A stretch of DNA of 64,000 nt from Polaribacter sp. IC073. GTDB lineage: Bacteria > Bacteroidota > Bacteroidia > Flavobacteriales > Flavobacteriaceae. The translations under genes were made by a program, and so were the position numbers. The notes beneath the pieces are model-generated. The model was given only the letters and a program-made list of their open reading frames with translations. It did not search any database and was not told where the DNA came from. The stretch covers positions 124,001 through 188,000 of the forward strand of contig NZ_VORS01000001.1 in NCBI RefSeq assembly GCF_007997075.1. The letters run 5' to 3'. This document shows positions 9,497 to 18,420 of the stretch, in pieces. Each line of letters opens with the position of its first letter. Position 1 is the stretch's first letter.

Positions 9497-9784
9497 TTAT
9501 ATACATCTCTCTATAGGAACGACAATTGCTTTTATAGGGTTATTAATTTCTACATTATTATTAAATTGAATAATGTATCAATAGGTTCCTCATCAATAAA
9601 AGAAACAAACTAGATTCATTACCTCCTTTTTCTACTGGAAGCCAATTAGTTGCCTTTAATAAAAAAAACGCATTTTTATAACCATCAATATCTGAACTAC
9701 TAAAGCTCTCAATATTTGCTATTTGAAAGATTTTAAAATAGCTTCTTGAAATTCTTCGATTGCTGTAACGATTACTAATTTCAT
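9497..9784 (-). pseudogene. Remnant of a small PII-like/DUF3240-like gene downstream of the RND permease
   Basis: Reading from the ATG at 9784 gives MKLVIVTAIEEFQEAILKSF, then a stop. The continuation is in the next frame (IANIESFSSSDIDGYKNA, then KATNWLPVEKGGNESSLF), and two more shifts lead through FIDEEPIDTLFNL and NNVEINNPIKAIVVPIERCI to TAA at 9497-9499. Joined, these make a protein of about 95 residues with the alternating strand-helix look of GlnB/PII-like proteins. Small PII-like genes occur beside RND metal efflux genes, so I infer a lost accessory gene of this operon. The exact family is uncertain; the frame damage is plainly visible. Confidence 0.7.
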
Positions 9785-9800
9785 AAGTTTTTTTTTATAT

Positions 9801-9871
9801 CCCGCAGATTTCGCAGATAGGCGCAGATTTTTTTACTCTGTGATTCTGCGTAAATCCGCGAAATCAGCGGG
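9801..9871. repeat. Intergenic palindromic repeat (hairpin)
   Basis: The ends CCCGCAGATTTCGC and GCGAAATCAGCGGG pair over 14 bp with one mismatch, and inner GCGCAGA/TCTGCG segments extend the stem. It begins 12 bp beyond the stop of the RND permease, so on the minus strand it could stop or attenuate transcription before the PII-like remnant. Higher G+C than its surroundings and the CGCAGATT words resemble dispersed intergenic repeats in Flavobacteriaceae. Confidence 0.8.
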
Positions 9872-9882
9872 ACTATTATTTA

Positions 9883-12800
9883 TTACTTATAATTCTTTTT
9901 CTCTATCATATAATACACCAATGGTACAACCAACAAGGTTAGTACGGTAGAAACAATGGTTCCTCCCATTAATGAAATTGCCAATCCTTGAAAAATAGGA
10001 TCAAATAAGATAACAAATGCTCCAATAACTACCGTTCCTGCCGTTAATAAAATTGGCGTTGTTCTTACAGCTCCAGCTTCTATACAAGCTTGTTTCAACG
10101 GAATACCTTCTTCTAATCTTAAGTTGATAAAATCGATTAATAAGACGGAATTCCGTACCATAATTCCCGCCAGTGCTATCATTCCAATAAATGAAGTTGC
10201 GGTAAAAAATGCGCCCATTATCCAATGTCCTAAAATAATTCCTATTAATGATAATGGGATTGCCACCATCATTACAATAGGTGCTTTAAAGTTTTGAAAC
10301 CATCCTACAATTAAAATATAAATTAAGATAATTGCTCCTAAAAATGCAATTCCTAAATCTCTAAAAACTTCTAAAGTAATTTGCCATTCTCCATCCCATT
10401 TTACCGTATAATTGTCTTCAAAATCTGGCTGCCCTAAATACATTTCGTTTAATTTATAGCCTTCAGGTAACGGAATTTCTTTTAACTTTTCTTCCATTCC
10501 TAAAATTGCATACGCAGGACTTTCTAATTCTCCAGCCATATCTGCCAGCACATATACAACACGTTTTTGATTTTTTCTGTAAATACTTTTTGCAGCAATC
10601 GTTTCTTTAATTTCCACTAAATCTGCAATCGGAACTTGATTTCCTTGTTTCGAAGTTACTTTTAGTTGAGAAATATCAGAAATGGTAGATTTTTCTTTTT
10701 CATCTAAAGTCAAGACCAACCCAACTTGATGCATAGCATTTTCATCATACAAATTAGTAATAGGTCTGTTAGACAAAGCCATATTCATAGTATACGCAAT
10801 TTGCTGCGGTGCCACTCCATACAGCATTGCCTTTTCTTTATTAATCTCGAATTGATATTCAATTTGGTCGTCTTCTACCATCCAATCGATATCCACAACA
10901 TCAGCAGTATTTTTTAAAATATTCTGAATGCTATTCGCAATTTTAATTTGTTCCTGATAATCAGGCCCATAAACCTCAGCTACAATTGTAGATAATACTG
11001 GTGGTCCTGGTGGCACTTCTACCAACTTTACATTCGCATTGTATTTAGCAGCAATTCGCTGTATTTCTGGTCGTAATAATTTCGCAATTCCGTGACTCTG
11101 AATATCTCGTTCTCCTTTATCAATCAAATTCACTTGAATATCTGCCATATTAGATCCACCACGCAAATCATAATGACGCACCAAACCGTTAAAAGTAATC
11201 GGTGCAGAAGTACCAACATAATTCTGATAATTTACTACTTCTGGTCTTGTAGCTAAATACTGCGCAATTTCTTGGGTAGCAACACCAGTTCTTTCTAACG
11301 TTGTTCCTTCTGGCATGTCTATGATAACCTGAAACTCATTTTTATTATCAAAAGGCAACATCTTTACAGCTACAGAATTGGTAATAAATAACACCATCGT
11401 TGCCATCAACACAACAAATGTTCCACCTAAAAACAACCAACGTTTCTTTCCGTTTTCTAATAAAGGTCTTTCAAACTTGTTGTAAATTTTATAGATAAAA
11501 GTTTCTTCTAAAGGCTTTTCTACTTTCGCTACGCCTCCTTTTTTATCTTTTTCTTTTAAGAAAATATATCCTAAGTAAGGGGTTATTGTCAGCGCTACAA
11601 ATAAAGACAGAATCATTGCTATGGATGCTCCAATTGGCATTGGCGCCATATAAGGCCCCATTAAACCAGATACAAAAGCCATTGGTAAAACAGAAGCAAT
11701 CACTGTAAATGTTGCTAAAATTGTTGGGTTTCCAACTTCGTTAATTGCATATAAAGCAGCTTGTTTAAAAGGCAGTCGTTTCATCTTAAAGTGTCGGTGC
11801 ATATTTTCCGCAATAATTATGGAATCATCTACCACAATACCCGTTACAAATACCAATGCGAATAACGTAATTCTGTTTAACGTGTAATCCATCATATAAT
11901 AACTCAACAACGTTAACGCAAACGTAATTGGTACCGATAAAAACACCACCAAACCACCACGCCAACCCATTGCTAACATTACCACTAAAGTAACAGCAAA
12001 GATAGAACCGATCAAGTGCCACAATAATTCTGATACTTTATTAGAAGCAGATTCTCCGTAATTTCTAGTCACTTCTACATGCACATCATCTGGAATTAAA
12101 GTACTTCTTAAATGGTCTACTTTAGTTAAAATAACTTCAGCAATTTTCATGGCATCTGCGCCTTTTCTTTTAGCAACAGAAATAGTTACTGCCGGATATT
12201 CAGATTTGTAAGTTTCAGATTTCTCACTTGCCTGCCCGAACCCTAAAGACACATAATTCAGCGGAATTTCTGGTCCATCAACAATCGCAGCAATTTGCTT
12301 TAAATAAATAGGTCTGTTCTGTTGTACACCAACCACTAAATTTTCTACATCTGTTACAGATGCTAAAAAATTTCCGGTAGTCACTAAAAACTCCGTATCA
12401 TTCTTATCAAAACTTCCCGAGCTTAATTGTGTGTTATTGGCTTTTATCATTTTAGAAACCGACAAGAAATCCAATCCACTTGCTGCCAATTTATCTTTGT
12501 CTAAAACCACACGTAATTGACGATTTCTACCTCCTATTTTATGGGTAACAGAAACATCATTTACCTTCTTAATTTCGTTTTCTAACTCTTGCGCCATTTG
12601 GCCTAATTGATAATCGCTGTAGTTCTCACTCCACAACGTTAAGCCCAACATTGGCACATCATCAATAGCACGGGTTTTAACCAACGGAAACGTAACACCT
12701 GCAGGCATTTGATCCATGTGTTTGTTAATCTCATTGTATAATTTTACAAAAGAACGCTCAATATCTTCGCCCACATAAAACTGCACAATTACCATTGCTT

Positions 12801-13077
12801 TCTCGTTCATAGAAGTAGAATACACATACTCCACACCTTTAATATTCGAAATTAATTTCTCTAAAGGTTTTACAACTCTCGTTTCTACTTCTTTAGGACT
12901 CGCACCAGGATATCCAACAAAAATATCTGCCATTGGCACATCTATTTGTGGCTCTTCTTCCCTCGGAATTAAAAACGAAGCATACACACCAACCACCATA
13001 AAAACGATCATTAGCAACACCGTCAATTTCGATCCAATAAAGACTTTTGCAATTTTTCCAGCTAAACCTTCTTTCAT
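9883..13077 (-). CDS. Efflux RND transporter permease (AcrB/HAE1 type)
   Basis: A 1064-residue inner-membrane pump with the two-repeat RND plan: TM1 near residue 15-33, a large periplasmic loop, TM2-6 from about 340, a second loop and TM8-12 at the end. The proton-relay segment in TM4 is VFVTGIVVDDSIIIAEN, with the Asp pair of drug/organic exporters; the DGA form of heavy-metal (HME) pumps is absent. The N-terminal segment IPREEEPQIDVPMADI is characteristic of one RND branch. It follows its adaptor by 156 bp, interrupted by a repeat, and is third in the order TolC-adaptor-permease. The substrate is unknown. Confidence 0.93.
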   Translation of the reverse strand: MKEGLAGKIAKVFIGSKLTVLLMIVFMVVGVYASFLIPREEEPQIDVPMADIFVGYPGASPKEVETRVVKPLEKLISNIKGVEYVYSTSMNEKAMVIVQFYVGEDIERSFVKLYNEINKHMDQMPAGVTFPLVKTRAIDDVPMLGLTLWSENYSDYQLGQMAQELENEIKKVNDVSVTHKIGGRNRQLRVVLDKDKLAASGLDFLSVSKMIKANNTQLSSGSFDKNDTEFLVTTGNFLASVTDVENLVVGVQQNRPIYLKQIAAIVDGPEIPLNYVSLGFGQASEKSETYKSEYPAVTISVAKRKGADAMKIAEVILTKVDHLRSTLIPDDVHVEVTRNYGESASNKVSELLWHLIGSIFAVTLVVMLAMGWRGGLVVFLSVPITFALTLLSYYMMDYTLNRITLFALVFVTGIVVDDSIIIAENMHRHFKMKRLPFKQAALYAINEVGNPTILATFTVIASVLPMAFVSGLMGPYMAPMPIGASIAMILSLFVALTITPYLGYIFLKEKDKKGGVAKVEKPLEETFIYKIYNKFERPLLENGKKRWLFLGGTFVVLMATMVLFITNSVAVKMLPFDNKNEFQVIIDMPEGTTLERTGVATQEIAQYLATRPEVVNYQNYVGTSAPITFNGLVRHYDLRGGSNMADIQVNLIDKGERDIQSHGIAKLLRPEIQRIAAKYNANVKLVEVPPGPPVLSTIVAEVYGPDYQEQIKIANSIQNILKNTADVVDIDWMVEDDQIEYQFEINKEKAMLYGVAPQQIAYTMNMALSNRPITNLYDENAMHQVGLVLTLDEKEKSTISDISQLKVTSKQGNQVPIADLVEIKETIAAKSIYRKNQKRVVYVLADMAGELESPAYAILGMEEKLKEIPLPEGYKLNEMYLGQPDFEDNYTVKWDGEWQITLEVFRDLGIAFLGAIILIYILIVGWFQNFKAPIVMMVAIPLSLIGIILGHWIMGAFFTATSFIGMIALAGIMVRNSVLLIDFINLRLEEGIPLKQACIEAGAVRTTPILLTAGTVVIGAFVILFDPIFQGLAISLMGGTIVSTVLTLLVVPLVYYMIEKKNYK

Positions 13078-13094
13078 TTTATTCTATTTTTTTT

Positions 13095-13179
13095 GGGCGT
13101 TTTAACAGGCTATCCGTTGCAATCTTTTTTTGCCATTTATGTCAGCAAAAAAAGGATTTCCACTGCTATCCTTAACGCG
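13095..13179. repeat. Intergenic repeat element inside the RND operon
   Basis: An 85-bp block between the adaptor and permease genes has inverted ends (GGGCGTT at the left, AACGCG at the right) with inner GGCTATCC and GCTATCC words, and a central GCCATTT..GTCAGC part flanked by T-runs and A-runs. It looks like a known style of Flavobacteriaceae dispersed intergenic repeat rather than coding sequence. On the transcript it would fold and could alter the adaptor to permease ratio. Confidence 0.6.
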
Positions 13180-13233
13180 ACAATTCTTACTACTATTTTA
13201 TTTTTACTGATAACTGCGACTGTAAACGGCCAA

Positions 13234-14310
13234 CTAAAGACTCACTTTAGCTCCGTTAAACAACTTACCATCCGCAGAAACAATGTAAGATTCATCAGCA
13301 TTTAAACCAGATAAAACCTCCACTTTGTCTCCATATGTTCTTCCTAAACGCAACCAACGCAATAGTGCTGTATTAGTTTGACTTACTGTGTAAATACCAG
13401 ATAATTGTCCGTTTTTAACAATTGCATCTGCAGGAATTAAAACCAACTCAGACTTTACTTTTCTTTCCACAGGAAACTGAACCGTAGCAAACATGCCAGA
13501 TAAAATAACTGCATCCGTTTTCTCTAAATTAACTTTCACTAAGTATTGTCCTCCCGTATTTTTTGCAGAGGTACTTACTTCTATTACTTTTCCTTTAATA
13601 GTTTTTTCTAAAGCTTTTACTAAAACGCTTACAGTAGTCCCTTTATTAATTTGTGAAATCTCCGTTTCTGGCACCATTGCAAGTACTTCAAATTCTTTAG
13701 GCGTTTCTATACTAATTAAGGGCATTCCTGGGTTTGCCATATCTCCATTATCAATATTTTTACGAGTAACTACACCAGAAAAAGGAGCTGTAATATTAGA
13801 ATATGCCAGTTGTGCATTAATTTCATTCTTCATTTGATTTGCAGCTTCTAAACCCGCTTTTGCCATTTGGTAATTAGCCGTCATGTCGTCCATTTCTTTT
13901 TGAGTAACACTTGCACTCTCAAATAAAATTTTAAAACGATTGTAATTTTTCTCAGCATTTGTAAAAGCCGTTTTAGCTTGTGTTATTCCCGCGTTTACTT
14001 GTCCTTTTTTAGCTTGTAAGTCGGCATTATTTATAGACACCAATAATTGTCCTTTTCTAACTTTATCACCAACATTAACGTGTACTTTCTTCACGTAACC
14101 CATCATTCTTGTGCTTAAATCTGCACTGTTAGTTGCTTGTATTGTTCCGCTTACAGACAAAAAAGGGTTGTTGTTATTTACTGCAACTTTACTTGTTGTA
14201 ACTTTAATTGCAGGCGTAGTATCTTTTACTTCTTTTTTGGTTTCACTTCCACAACTAGTCATGAATACTGATGCTGTAATTACTATTAATAGAAATACGT
14301 ATTTTTTCAT
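13234..14310 (-). CDS. RND efflux periplasmic adaptor lipoprotein
   Basis: The membrane fusion partner linking the RND permease to TolC. The frame is open from 14352, but I choose the ATG at 14310, which gives 358 residues starting MKKYVFLLIVITASVFMTSC, a lipoprotein signal with the lipobox MTSC. The order is beta-barrel/lipoyl half (GYVKKVHVNVGDKVRKGQLL), an alpha-helical hairpin (KGQVNAGITQAKTAF to NQMKNEINAQ), the second lipoyl half (ITAPFSGVVTRKNIDNGD), then barrel and membrane-proximal domains. The bases upstream of the chosen start hold a dispersed repeat, which argues against the longer start. Confidence 0.9.
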   Translation of the reverse strand: MKKYVFLLIVITASVFMTSCGSETKKEVKDTTPAIKVTTSKVAVNNNNPFLSVSGTIQATNSADLSTRMMGYVKKVHVNVGDKVRKGQLLVSINNADLQAKKGQVNAGITQAKTAFTNAEKNYNRFKILFESASVTQKEMDDMTANYQMAKAGLEAANQMKNEINAQLAYSNITAPFSGVVTRKNIDNGDMANPGMPLISIETPKEFEVLAMVPETEISQINKGTTVSVLVKALEKTIKGKVIEVSTSAKNTGGQYLVKVNLEKTDAVILSGMFATVQFPVERKVKSELVLIPADAIVKNGQLSGIYTVSQTNTALLRWLRLGRTYGDKVEVLSGLNADESYIVSADGKLFNGAKVSL

Positions 14311-14326
14311 TTGTTTCGTTTTTATA

Positions 14327-14353
14327 GGTCTCGACTGCGCTCGACCAGACAAG
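14327..14353. repeat. Short dispersed repeat (GCAGTCGA type), copy 1
   Basis: Between tolC and the adaptor gene, 17 bp before the adaptor ATG. On the minus strand it reads TTGTCTGGTCGAGCGCAGTC followed by GAGACC, with an inner TCGA-CTGCGC-TCGA inverted repeat. A second, diverged copy lies on the plus strand at 48887-48912 (about 20 of 26 bases shared). Confidence 0.65.
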
Positions 14354-14469
14354 TTTTTTTTAGTTTATTTTTTTTTACTGAAAACAGCAACTCTCAACTG
14401 CAAACTGTTTCCAACCAGAAATACACAAACAACTGTCTTGATTCTTGGTTCTTAATTCTTGTTTATCTT

Positions 14470-15780
14470 TTATTTTTTGGTTAAAAATTCTAAATACGTT
14501 TGTGTGAAATTGTATTCGAAAATTGTTTGGTAATATTCCAATTGTTTTTGTGCAAACAGCGTTTCTGCTAATAGTAAATCTGATGTTTTTTCTAATCCTT
14601 CTTTAAATCTATTTTTTCTAATTCTCAAAGATTCTTTAGATTGCTGAACAGCTAAATCTTTTAATTCTAAACTGTTTTTTGCATCGACTAATTGTCGTTT
14701 TACTTTGTTTAATTCTAAATTACTTTTAGAAACATACTGCTTATATTCTAGCTTCGATTTTTCGAATTCTGCTTTACTTTTTTGTGCTTTCCCAAAACGT
14801 TTAGAACCCTGAAAAATATCCCAACTTAATTGTGCACCAATTACATAACCATTTGCACTTCCTTGAAACATTTTTTTATCATACATTTCATAACTTCCAA
14901 AAGCATTTAAACGTGGTAGAAATGCCATTTTATCGGCTTTGTTCATTGCTTCAAATCCGTTAGAAGCGAATTGCATTGCTTTGATATCTGCTCTATTTTT
15001 AGAAATAACTTTATCATCAATAGCTGCACTAACAAGGGTTAAACTTTCTGTTGGTTCGTAGATAACATCGCTTTCATCATTCATTAAAAAAGATACATAA
15101 TTAGAAGCATTCTCTATATTACTTTTTGCAGCTTGCAACTGATTTTTAACTTCTGTAACGCGTATTTCAATATTTAAAACATCAGCTCGCTGTAAAAACC
15201 CTTGTTTAAAGCTATTATCTGCCATTTCTTTATTTGCATTTGCAGCGGCTAACGCTTTTTCTAAAACGGCTACTGCTTTGTAGGCTAACTGTAATTGCAT
15301 GTATGCTTTTTCTACTTCAAATACCAAGTAATCTTGTGTTCGGACTGTTTTTAAAGACATTGCCTCCATTTTAGATTTTGCAGCTTTCCGTTGATAAAAG
15401 CCGTCTAAATTGATTAATGGTTGCTGAATTTCAATTTTTGTTGCAAAATTCTCCGTTCTTTCTGGATTATTTAACAACGTAGGATTAAAATCGTTCTGAG
15501 TTAAAATCTCCTGATTTAATTTAGAACCAAAAGCCATTAAAGGGTTTGTGGTAGAAATACCTGTATAACTTGCAGAAATATTTGGTAAAAACACCGCATT
15601 TGTTTGACTATAATCTCCTTTTGCAGCATTAAATTCAGCAATAGAAATTTGAATAGTTGTATTCTTTTCTGCGACTTTAACCAAGACTTCAGCTTTTGAA
15701 ATTGGTTTTATTTCTTGTGCTTGCATCAGCAGTGTACTTGCAAATAAAGTAAATAAAGTAATGTATATTGTGCTTTTCAT
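14470..15780 (-). CDS. TolC family outer-membrane efflux protein
   Basis: A 436-residue outer-membrane channel of the RND tripartite pump. It has a signal peptide (MKSTIYITLFTLFASTLLMQAQ), then two repeats of long coiled-coil helices (for example FEVEKAYMQLQLAYKAVAVLEKAL at about 150-175 and KSNLELNKVKRQLVDAKNSLELK at about 350), typical of the OEP family. It is first in the operon, 160 bp upstream of the adaptor. The promoter region carries a GTAAC-N4-GTTAC palindrome and a TACTTTTG box, so the whole pump is probably under Crp/Fnr-type control. Confidence 0.92.
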   Translation of the reverse strand: MKSTIYITLFTLFASTLLMQAQEIKPISKAEVLVKVAEKNTTIQISIAEFNAAKGDYSQTNAVFLPNISASYTGISTTNPLMAFGSKLNQEILTQNDFNPTLLNNPERTENFATKIEIQQPLINLDGFYQRKAAKSKMEAMSLKTVRTQDYLVFEVEKAYMQLQLAYKAVAVLEKALAAANANKEMADNSFKQGFLQRADVLNIEIRVTEVKNQLQAAKSNIENASNYVSFLMNDESDVIYEPTESLTLVSAAIDDKVISKNRADIKAMQFASNGFEAMNKADKMAFLPRLNAFGSYEMYDKKMFQGSANGYVIGAQLSWDIFQGSKRFGKAQKSKAEFEKSKLEYKQYVSKSNLELNKVKRQLVDAKNSLELKDLAVQQSKESLRIRKNRFKEGLEKTSDLLLAETLFAQKQLEYYQTIFEYNFTQTYLEFLTKK

Positions 15781-15801
15781 ATAATATTCAATTATCTAGT
15801 A

Positions 15802-15847
15802 CAAAAGTAAGTTTAGAATAAGTAACGGTATGTAACTTATGTTACAT
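15802..15847 (-). promoter_or_regulatory. Crp/Fnr-type site plus promoter box upstream of tolC
   Basis: A perfect palindrome ATGTAACTTATGTTACAT lies at 15830-15847 (centre 15838.5). On the minus strand it is followed by TACTTTTG (15809-15802), a match to the Bacteroidota TAnnTTTG -7 box. Centre to first T is 29.5 bp, placing the site at about -41.5 (class II activator geometry). The ATG of tolC is 22 bp beyond the box. Confidence 0.75.
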
Positions 15848-15860
15848 GCTTAAAATAAAA

Positions 15861-15881
15861 AAGAGAACATTAAGCCCTCTT
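15861..15881 (-). terminator. Possible weak terminator after the 45-aa gene
   Basis: On the minus strand, AAGAG and CTCTT pair around an 11-base loop, followed by TTTTTATTTTA. It lies beyond the stop of the 45-residue gene and before the tolC promoter, so it would separate the SQR-like unit from the efflux unit. Confidence 0.4.
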
Positions 15882-15937
15882 ATTTAAGACATTAAGATTA
15901 ATCAATGTTTTTAGTGAATCAAAAACTGAGAATCATG

Positions 15938-16075
15938 TCAGTTTACTTTTCTTGTTCCTCCATGTCCTCCAGCAACAATAAACATTATTTTTATACTTAA
16001 ATAAATGAATTTAAAAAACTGAATGATAGGATTCATCATTTTAAATCTTTGATATTTTGATATTCTTTCTGTCAT
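15938..16075 (-). CDS. Small hydrophobic protein next to SQR-like gene (45 aa)
   Basis: An ATG at 16075 opens 45 codons: a basic, aromatic N-terminus (MTERISKYQRFKMMNP), one hydrophobic helix (about 17-35) and a glycine/histidine end VAGGHGGTRK. A purine-rich AAAAAAAGAAAA precedes the start. It is 61 bp downstream of the SQR-like flavoprotein on the same strand, so it is probably co-transcribed with it. The composition fits a single-pass membrane peptide with a possible metal-binding or turn motif at the end. I know no named family for it; positive evidence is the clean start, composition and context. Confidence 0.6.
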   Translation of the reverse strand: MTERISKYQRFKMMNPIIQFFKFIYLSIKIMFIVAGGHGGTRKVN

Positions 16076-16136
16076 GATTTTCTTTTTTTACTGCTTACTA
16101 AATACTGCAACTAAGAGCTAATACTAAATACTTATC

Positions 16137-17594
16137 CTATTCCGGAATCAACCACCAGAATGGTTTCATTTTAGCTTTGTAAATAAAGGCATAGTGCAAA
16201 GCCAGTTTTAACCAATGACCTGCTAATCCTATTTCTCCAAAAGTCTTACTTAATTGTCTACCTTGTGTTTTTGGGTATTTCTCATAATCTGGAACAATTG
16301 GGAAAGTAGTAATACTTACACCACTTCCTTTTGTCATACCAAAACCTGCAGAAGCAATACATGCAGCGCCCATATTTCCCATAGAACCTTTATGATTTAA
16401 GGATTCTTTTCCGTTTTTAATAGAATCTATAATATTATCTGCTACTATTTTAGCTGTAATTCCAGAAGGCATTCCTGTTCTTGGTGGTGCAGGTGTTATA
16501 TCTGTTCCATTTTTGCTTTTTCTAGGCTTAGAAATAGAATGTGGCGGCGCAAATGCAATTCCTGGTGCAAATATATTTTTATACGTTGGATTTTGATAGG
16601 TTTCTGGCCAATCTTGAACAGACCAATCTTCATAAGGCTTTACAGTGTAATCTGCATCAACAATCATAAAACCTCGAAAGAGTTTTTCTGTAATATCATT
16701 TTCATTTTTGTCATACGCTTTAAAACCATGACCAGAAAAGGAAGGAATGAGCATGGCAAAATCATACGACTCTGTTTTGTACTCCCCTTCTAAATTTTCA
16801 TAATGCGCTACCCCATCTTCTATTTTATTGACTGCTGCTCCTGTTATCCATTTAATGCCTCTATCTTCAAAAACCATCTCAACCATTTCACTAGATTTCA
16901 TAGTCATACCTCCATAACTTAAAAGCATACCATCCATCCCAAAATCGCCTAATTTATATTCGTTTGCAACCCAAGTGATTTCTGCCATATCACGCACATT
17001 ATGTCTGTGTAACTCGTGTTCAACATTTAAAATATACTCAAAAGCTGCACCTTGGCAAGTAGATTTTGCATGACCTGTACCAATTAAAATTTTGGCTTTT
17101 TTACCTTTTTTCATTTCTTGAATTAAGGCATTTAATCCTTCCCAAGCATGATCTGCATGCGTATATGTACAAACAGAATAGGTTTTGTTTGTACCAGGAA
17201 TTAAACCTTCTGTCGCTTCAAAATTTAATTTTGGTCCTGTTGCGTTTATTAAATAATCGTAGGTTACTTTTTCTAGTTGTCCTTTTTTATCCCCAGCAAC
17301 ATATTCTGATAAAACGTACGGTTTTTGTTCCTCTTTATCCCCTTCAGGAAAAAACGAAATTGCTTTTGCTTGCTTAAAACCAATGTTTTTCTTTTTATAT
17401 AAAGGCGCTAACGGAAACAATATTTTTTCAGATTTCATTCTACCAATTCCTACCCAAATATTTGAAGGAATCCATTGGTAATTACTGTTTGGAGAAACCA
17501 CAACAACTTCATGATCTTTAGGCAGCTTTCTTCTTAAATGAGCTGCTGCAACGTGACCTGAAATTCCGGCTCCTAAAATAACTATTTTAGACAT
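16137..17594 (-). CDS. Sulfide:quinone oxidoreductase-like FAD flavoprotein
   Basis: A 485-residue pyridine-nucleotide-disulfide-fold protein predicted to oxidise sulfide at the membrane and pass electrons to quinone. The N-terminal FAD Rossmann motif is ILGAGISGHVAA (6-17), with a second conserved segment LINATGPKLNF (115-125). Three Cys (142, 180, 412) sit where SQR-type enzymes place redox-active residues, including GHAKSTCQGAAF. A C-terminal hydrophobic, aromatic segment (HWLKLALHYAFIYKAKMKPFWWLIP) fits membrane attachment. Two Crp/Fnr-type palindromes precede it. Sulfide as substrate is inferred from family resemblance; an NADH dehydrogenase-like role is less likely. Confidence 0.85.
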   Translation of the reverse strand: MSKIVILGAGISGHVAAAHLRRKLPKDHEVVVVSPNSNYQWIPSNIWVGIGRMKSEKILFPLAPLYKKKNIGFKQAKAISFFPEGDKEEQKPYVLSEYVAGDKKGQLEKVTYDYLINATGPKLNFEATEGLIPGTNKTYSVCTYTHADHAWEGLNALIQEMKKGKKAKILIGTGHAKSTCQGAAFEYILNVEHELHRHNVRDMAEITWVANEYKLGDFGMDGMLLSYGGMTMKSSEMVEMVFEDRGIKWITGAAVNKIEDGVAHYENLEGEYKTESYDFAMLIPSFSGHGFKAYDKNENDITEKLFRGFMIVDADYTVKPYEDWSVQDWPETYQNPTYKNIFAPGIAFAPPHSISKPRKSKNGTDITPAPPRTGMPSGITAKIVADNIIDSIKNGKESLNHKGSMGNMGAACIASAGFGMTKGSGVSITTFPIVPDYEKYPKTQGRQLSKTFGEIGLAGHWLKLALHYAFIYKAKMKPFWWLIPE

Positions 17595-17640
17595 GTTTTA
17601 TAATTTGATACTGTGAAATTAGTTTAAAAATTGAGGCTAC

Positions 17641-17660
17641 AAACTGATATATATCAGTTT
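17641..17660. promoter_or_regulatory. Perfect 20-bp palindrome, FNR-like operator upstream of the SQR-like gene
   Basis: AAACTGATATATATCAGTTT is its own reverse complement and contains TGAT-N4-ATCA, the FNR core. Its centre (17650.5) is exactly 29.5 bp from the T at 17621, which begins TAATTTCA on the minus strand, a 4-of-6 match to TAnnTTTG. The gene ATG is at 17594. Confidence 0.65.
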
Positions 17661-17725
17661 GATTTTCTAAGGAGTAAGACACCTTATTTATATTGTAAAG
17701 ATTACCCTTTTATACGAACAGCACA

Positions 17726-17739
17726 GTAACTTTTGTTAC
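17726..17739. promoter_or_regulatory. GTAAC-N4-GTTAC site, distal to the SQR-like gene
   Basis: A perfect inverted repeat, GTAACTTTTGTTAC, centred at 17732.5. The position 29.5 bp toward the gene holds AATCTTTA on the minus strand, a weak match to the promoter box, so this site may act with the FNR-like palindrome 82 bp downstream rather than form its own promoter. Confidence 0.6.
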
Positions 17740-17782
17740 ATAGAGATAAAGTTCTTTTCTTAATGCTTTACCTTACTTAAAG

Positions 17783-17814
17783 ATCAAACTTTTTTCAAAT
17801 AAAGTTTGATTTTT
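17783..17814 (+). terminator. Terminator-like hairpin without an upstream gene
   Basis: ATCAAACTTT (17783-17792) pairs with AAAGTTTGAT (17801-17810) and is followed by TTTT. There is no plus-strand gene before it, since the SQR-like gene runs the other way. It may mark the end of a gene that has been lost. Confidence 0.5.
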
Positions 17815-17896
17815 AAAACCTTAGCGTTTCTATCGTTAATCCAAAACAGATAATTTATAGTTGCTGCTCATAATTTATGTTATAATAATTGTTTCC

Positions 17897-18022
<126 letters not shown>

Positions 18023-18078
18023 AGTGTCTACGTTTAATGTGACACTTTTTATGCGCTTATAAATTTTATAGTTGACTT

Positions 18079-18340
18079 ATGGCAAAAAAGCATGGCAATG
18101 AATTTAAAGTTATGATAATAGCACCATAAAATTCTGATATTAAAACCAAACAAATTCGTGGAGATTATGGCTAAAGCCTTAGTATGGTTGGACGCTGGAA
18201 AGACGAATACAAATTGAAATCTAAAGATTTTTTAAAAAAGAAAGAAACACCTCTTGAAGCTCAAGAACTCAAAGCACTAAAAAAAGAATTAAAGGATGAA
18301 CAATGGAACGTGACATTTTAAAAAAGGCAGTGGGCAGAAT
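18079..18340 (+). pseudogene. IS3-family orfA remnant
   Basis: Starts MAKKHGNEFKVMIIAP then TAA. The continuing frame reads NSDIKTKQIRGDYG, a stop, then LSMVGRWKDEYKLKSKDF and LEAQELKALKKELKDEQW, which is the helix-turn-helix and leucine zipper of an IS3 OrfA. A stop interrupts the zipper end, and the sequence then runs on to KKAVGRIPKT. Confidence 0.8.
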
Positions 18341-18420
18341 ACCCAAAACGATGTTTCCTCCTCTTAATATCAAATCTCCAAGAGCGACTTATAAGATATC
18401 AATTCATTTTAGATAATATT

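Noticed and set aside
9883-13077. Heavy-metal (HME/CusA-type) assignment of the first RND pump
   Set aside because: The TM4 segment has VDDS rather than the DGA pattern of metal pumps, so I kept it as drug/organic type despite the copper genes nearby.
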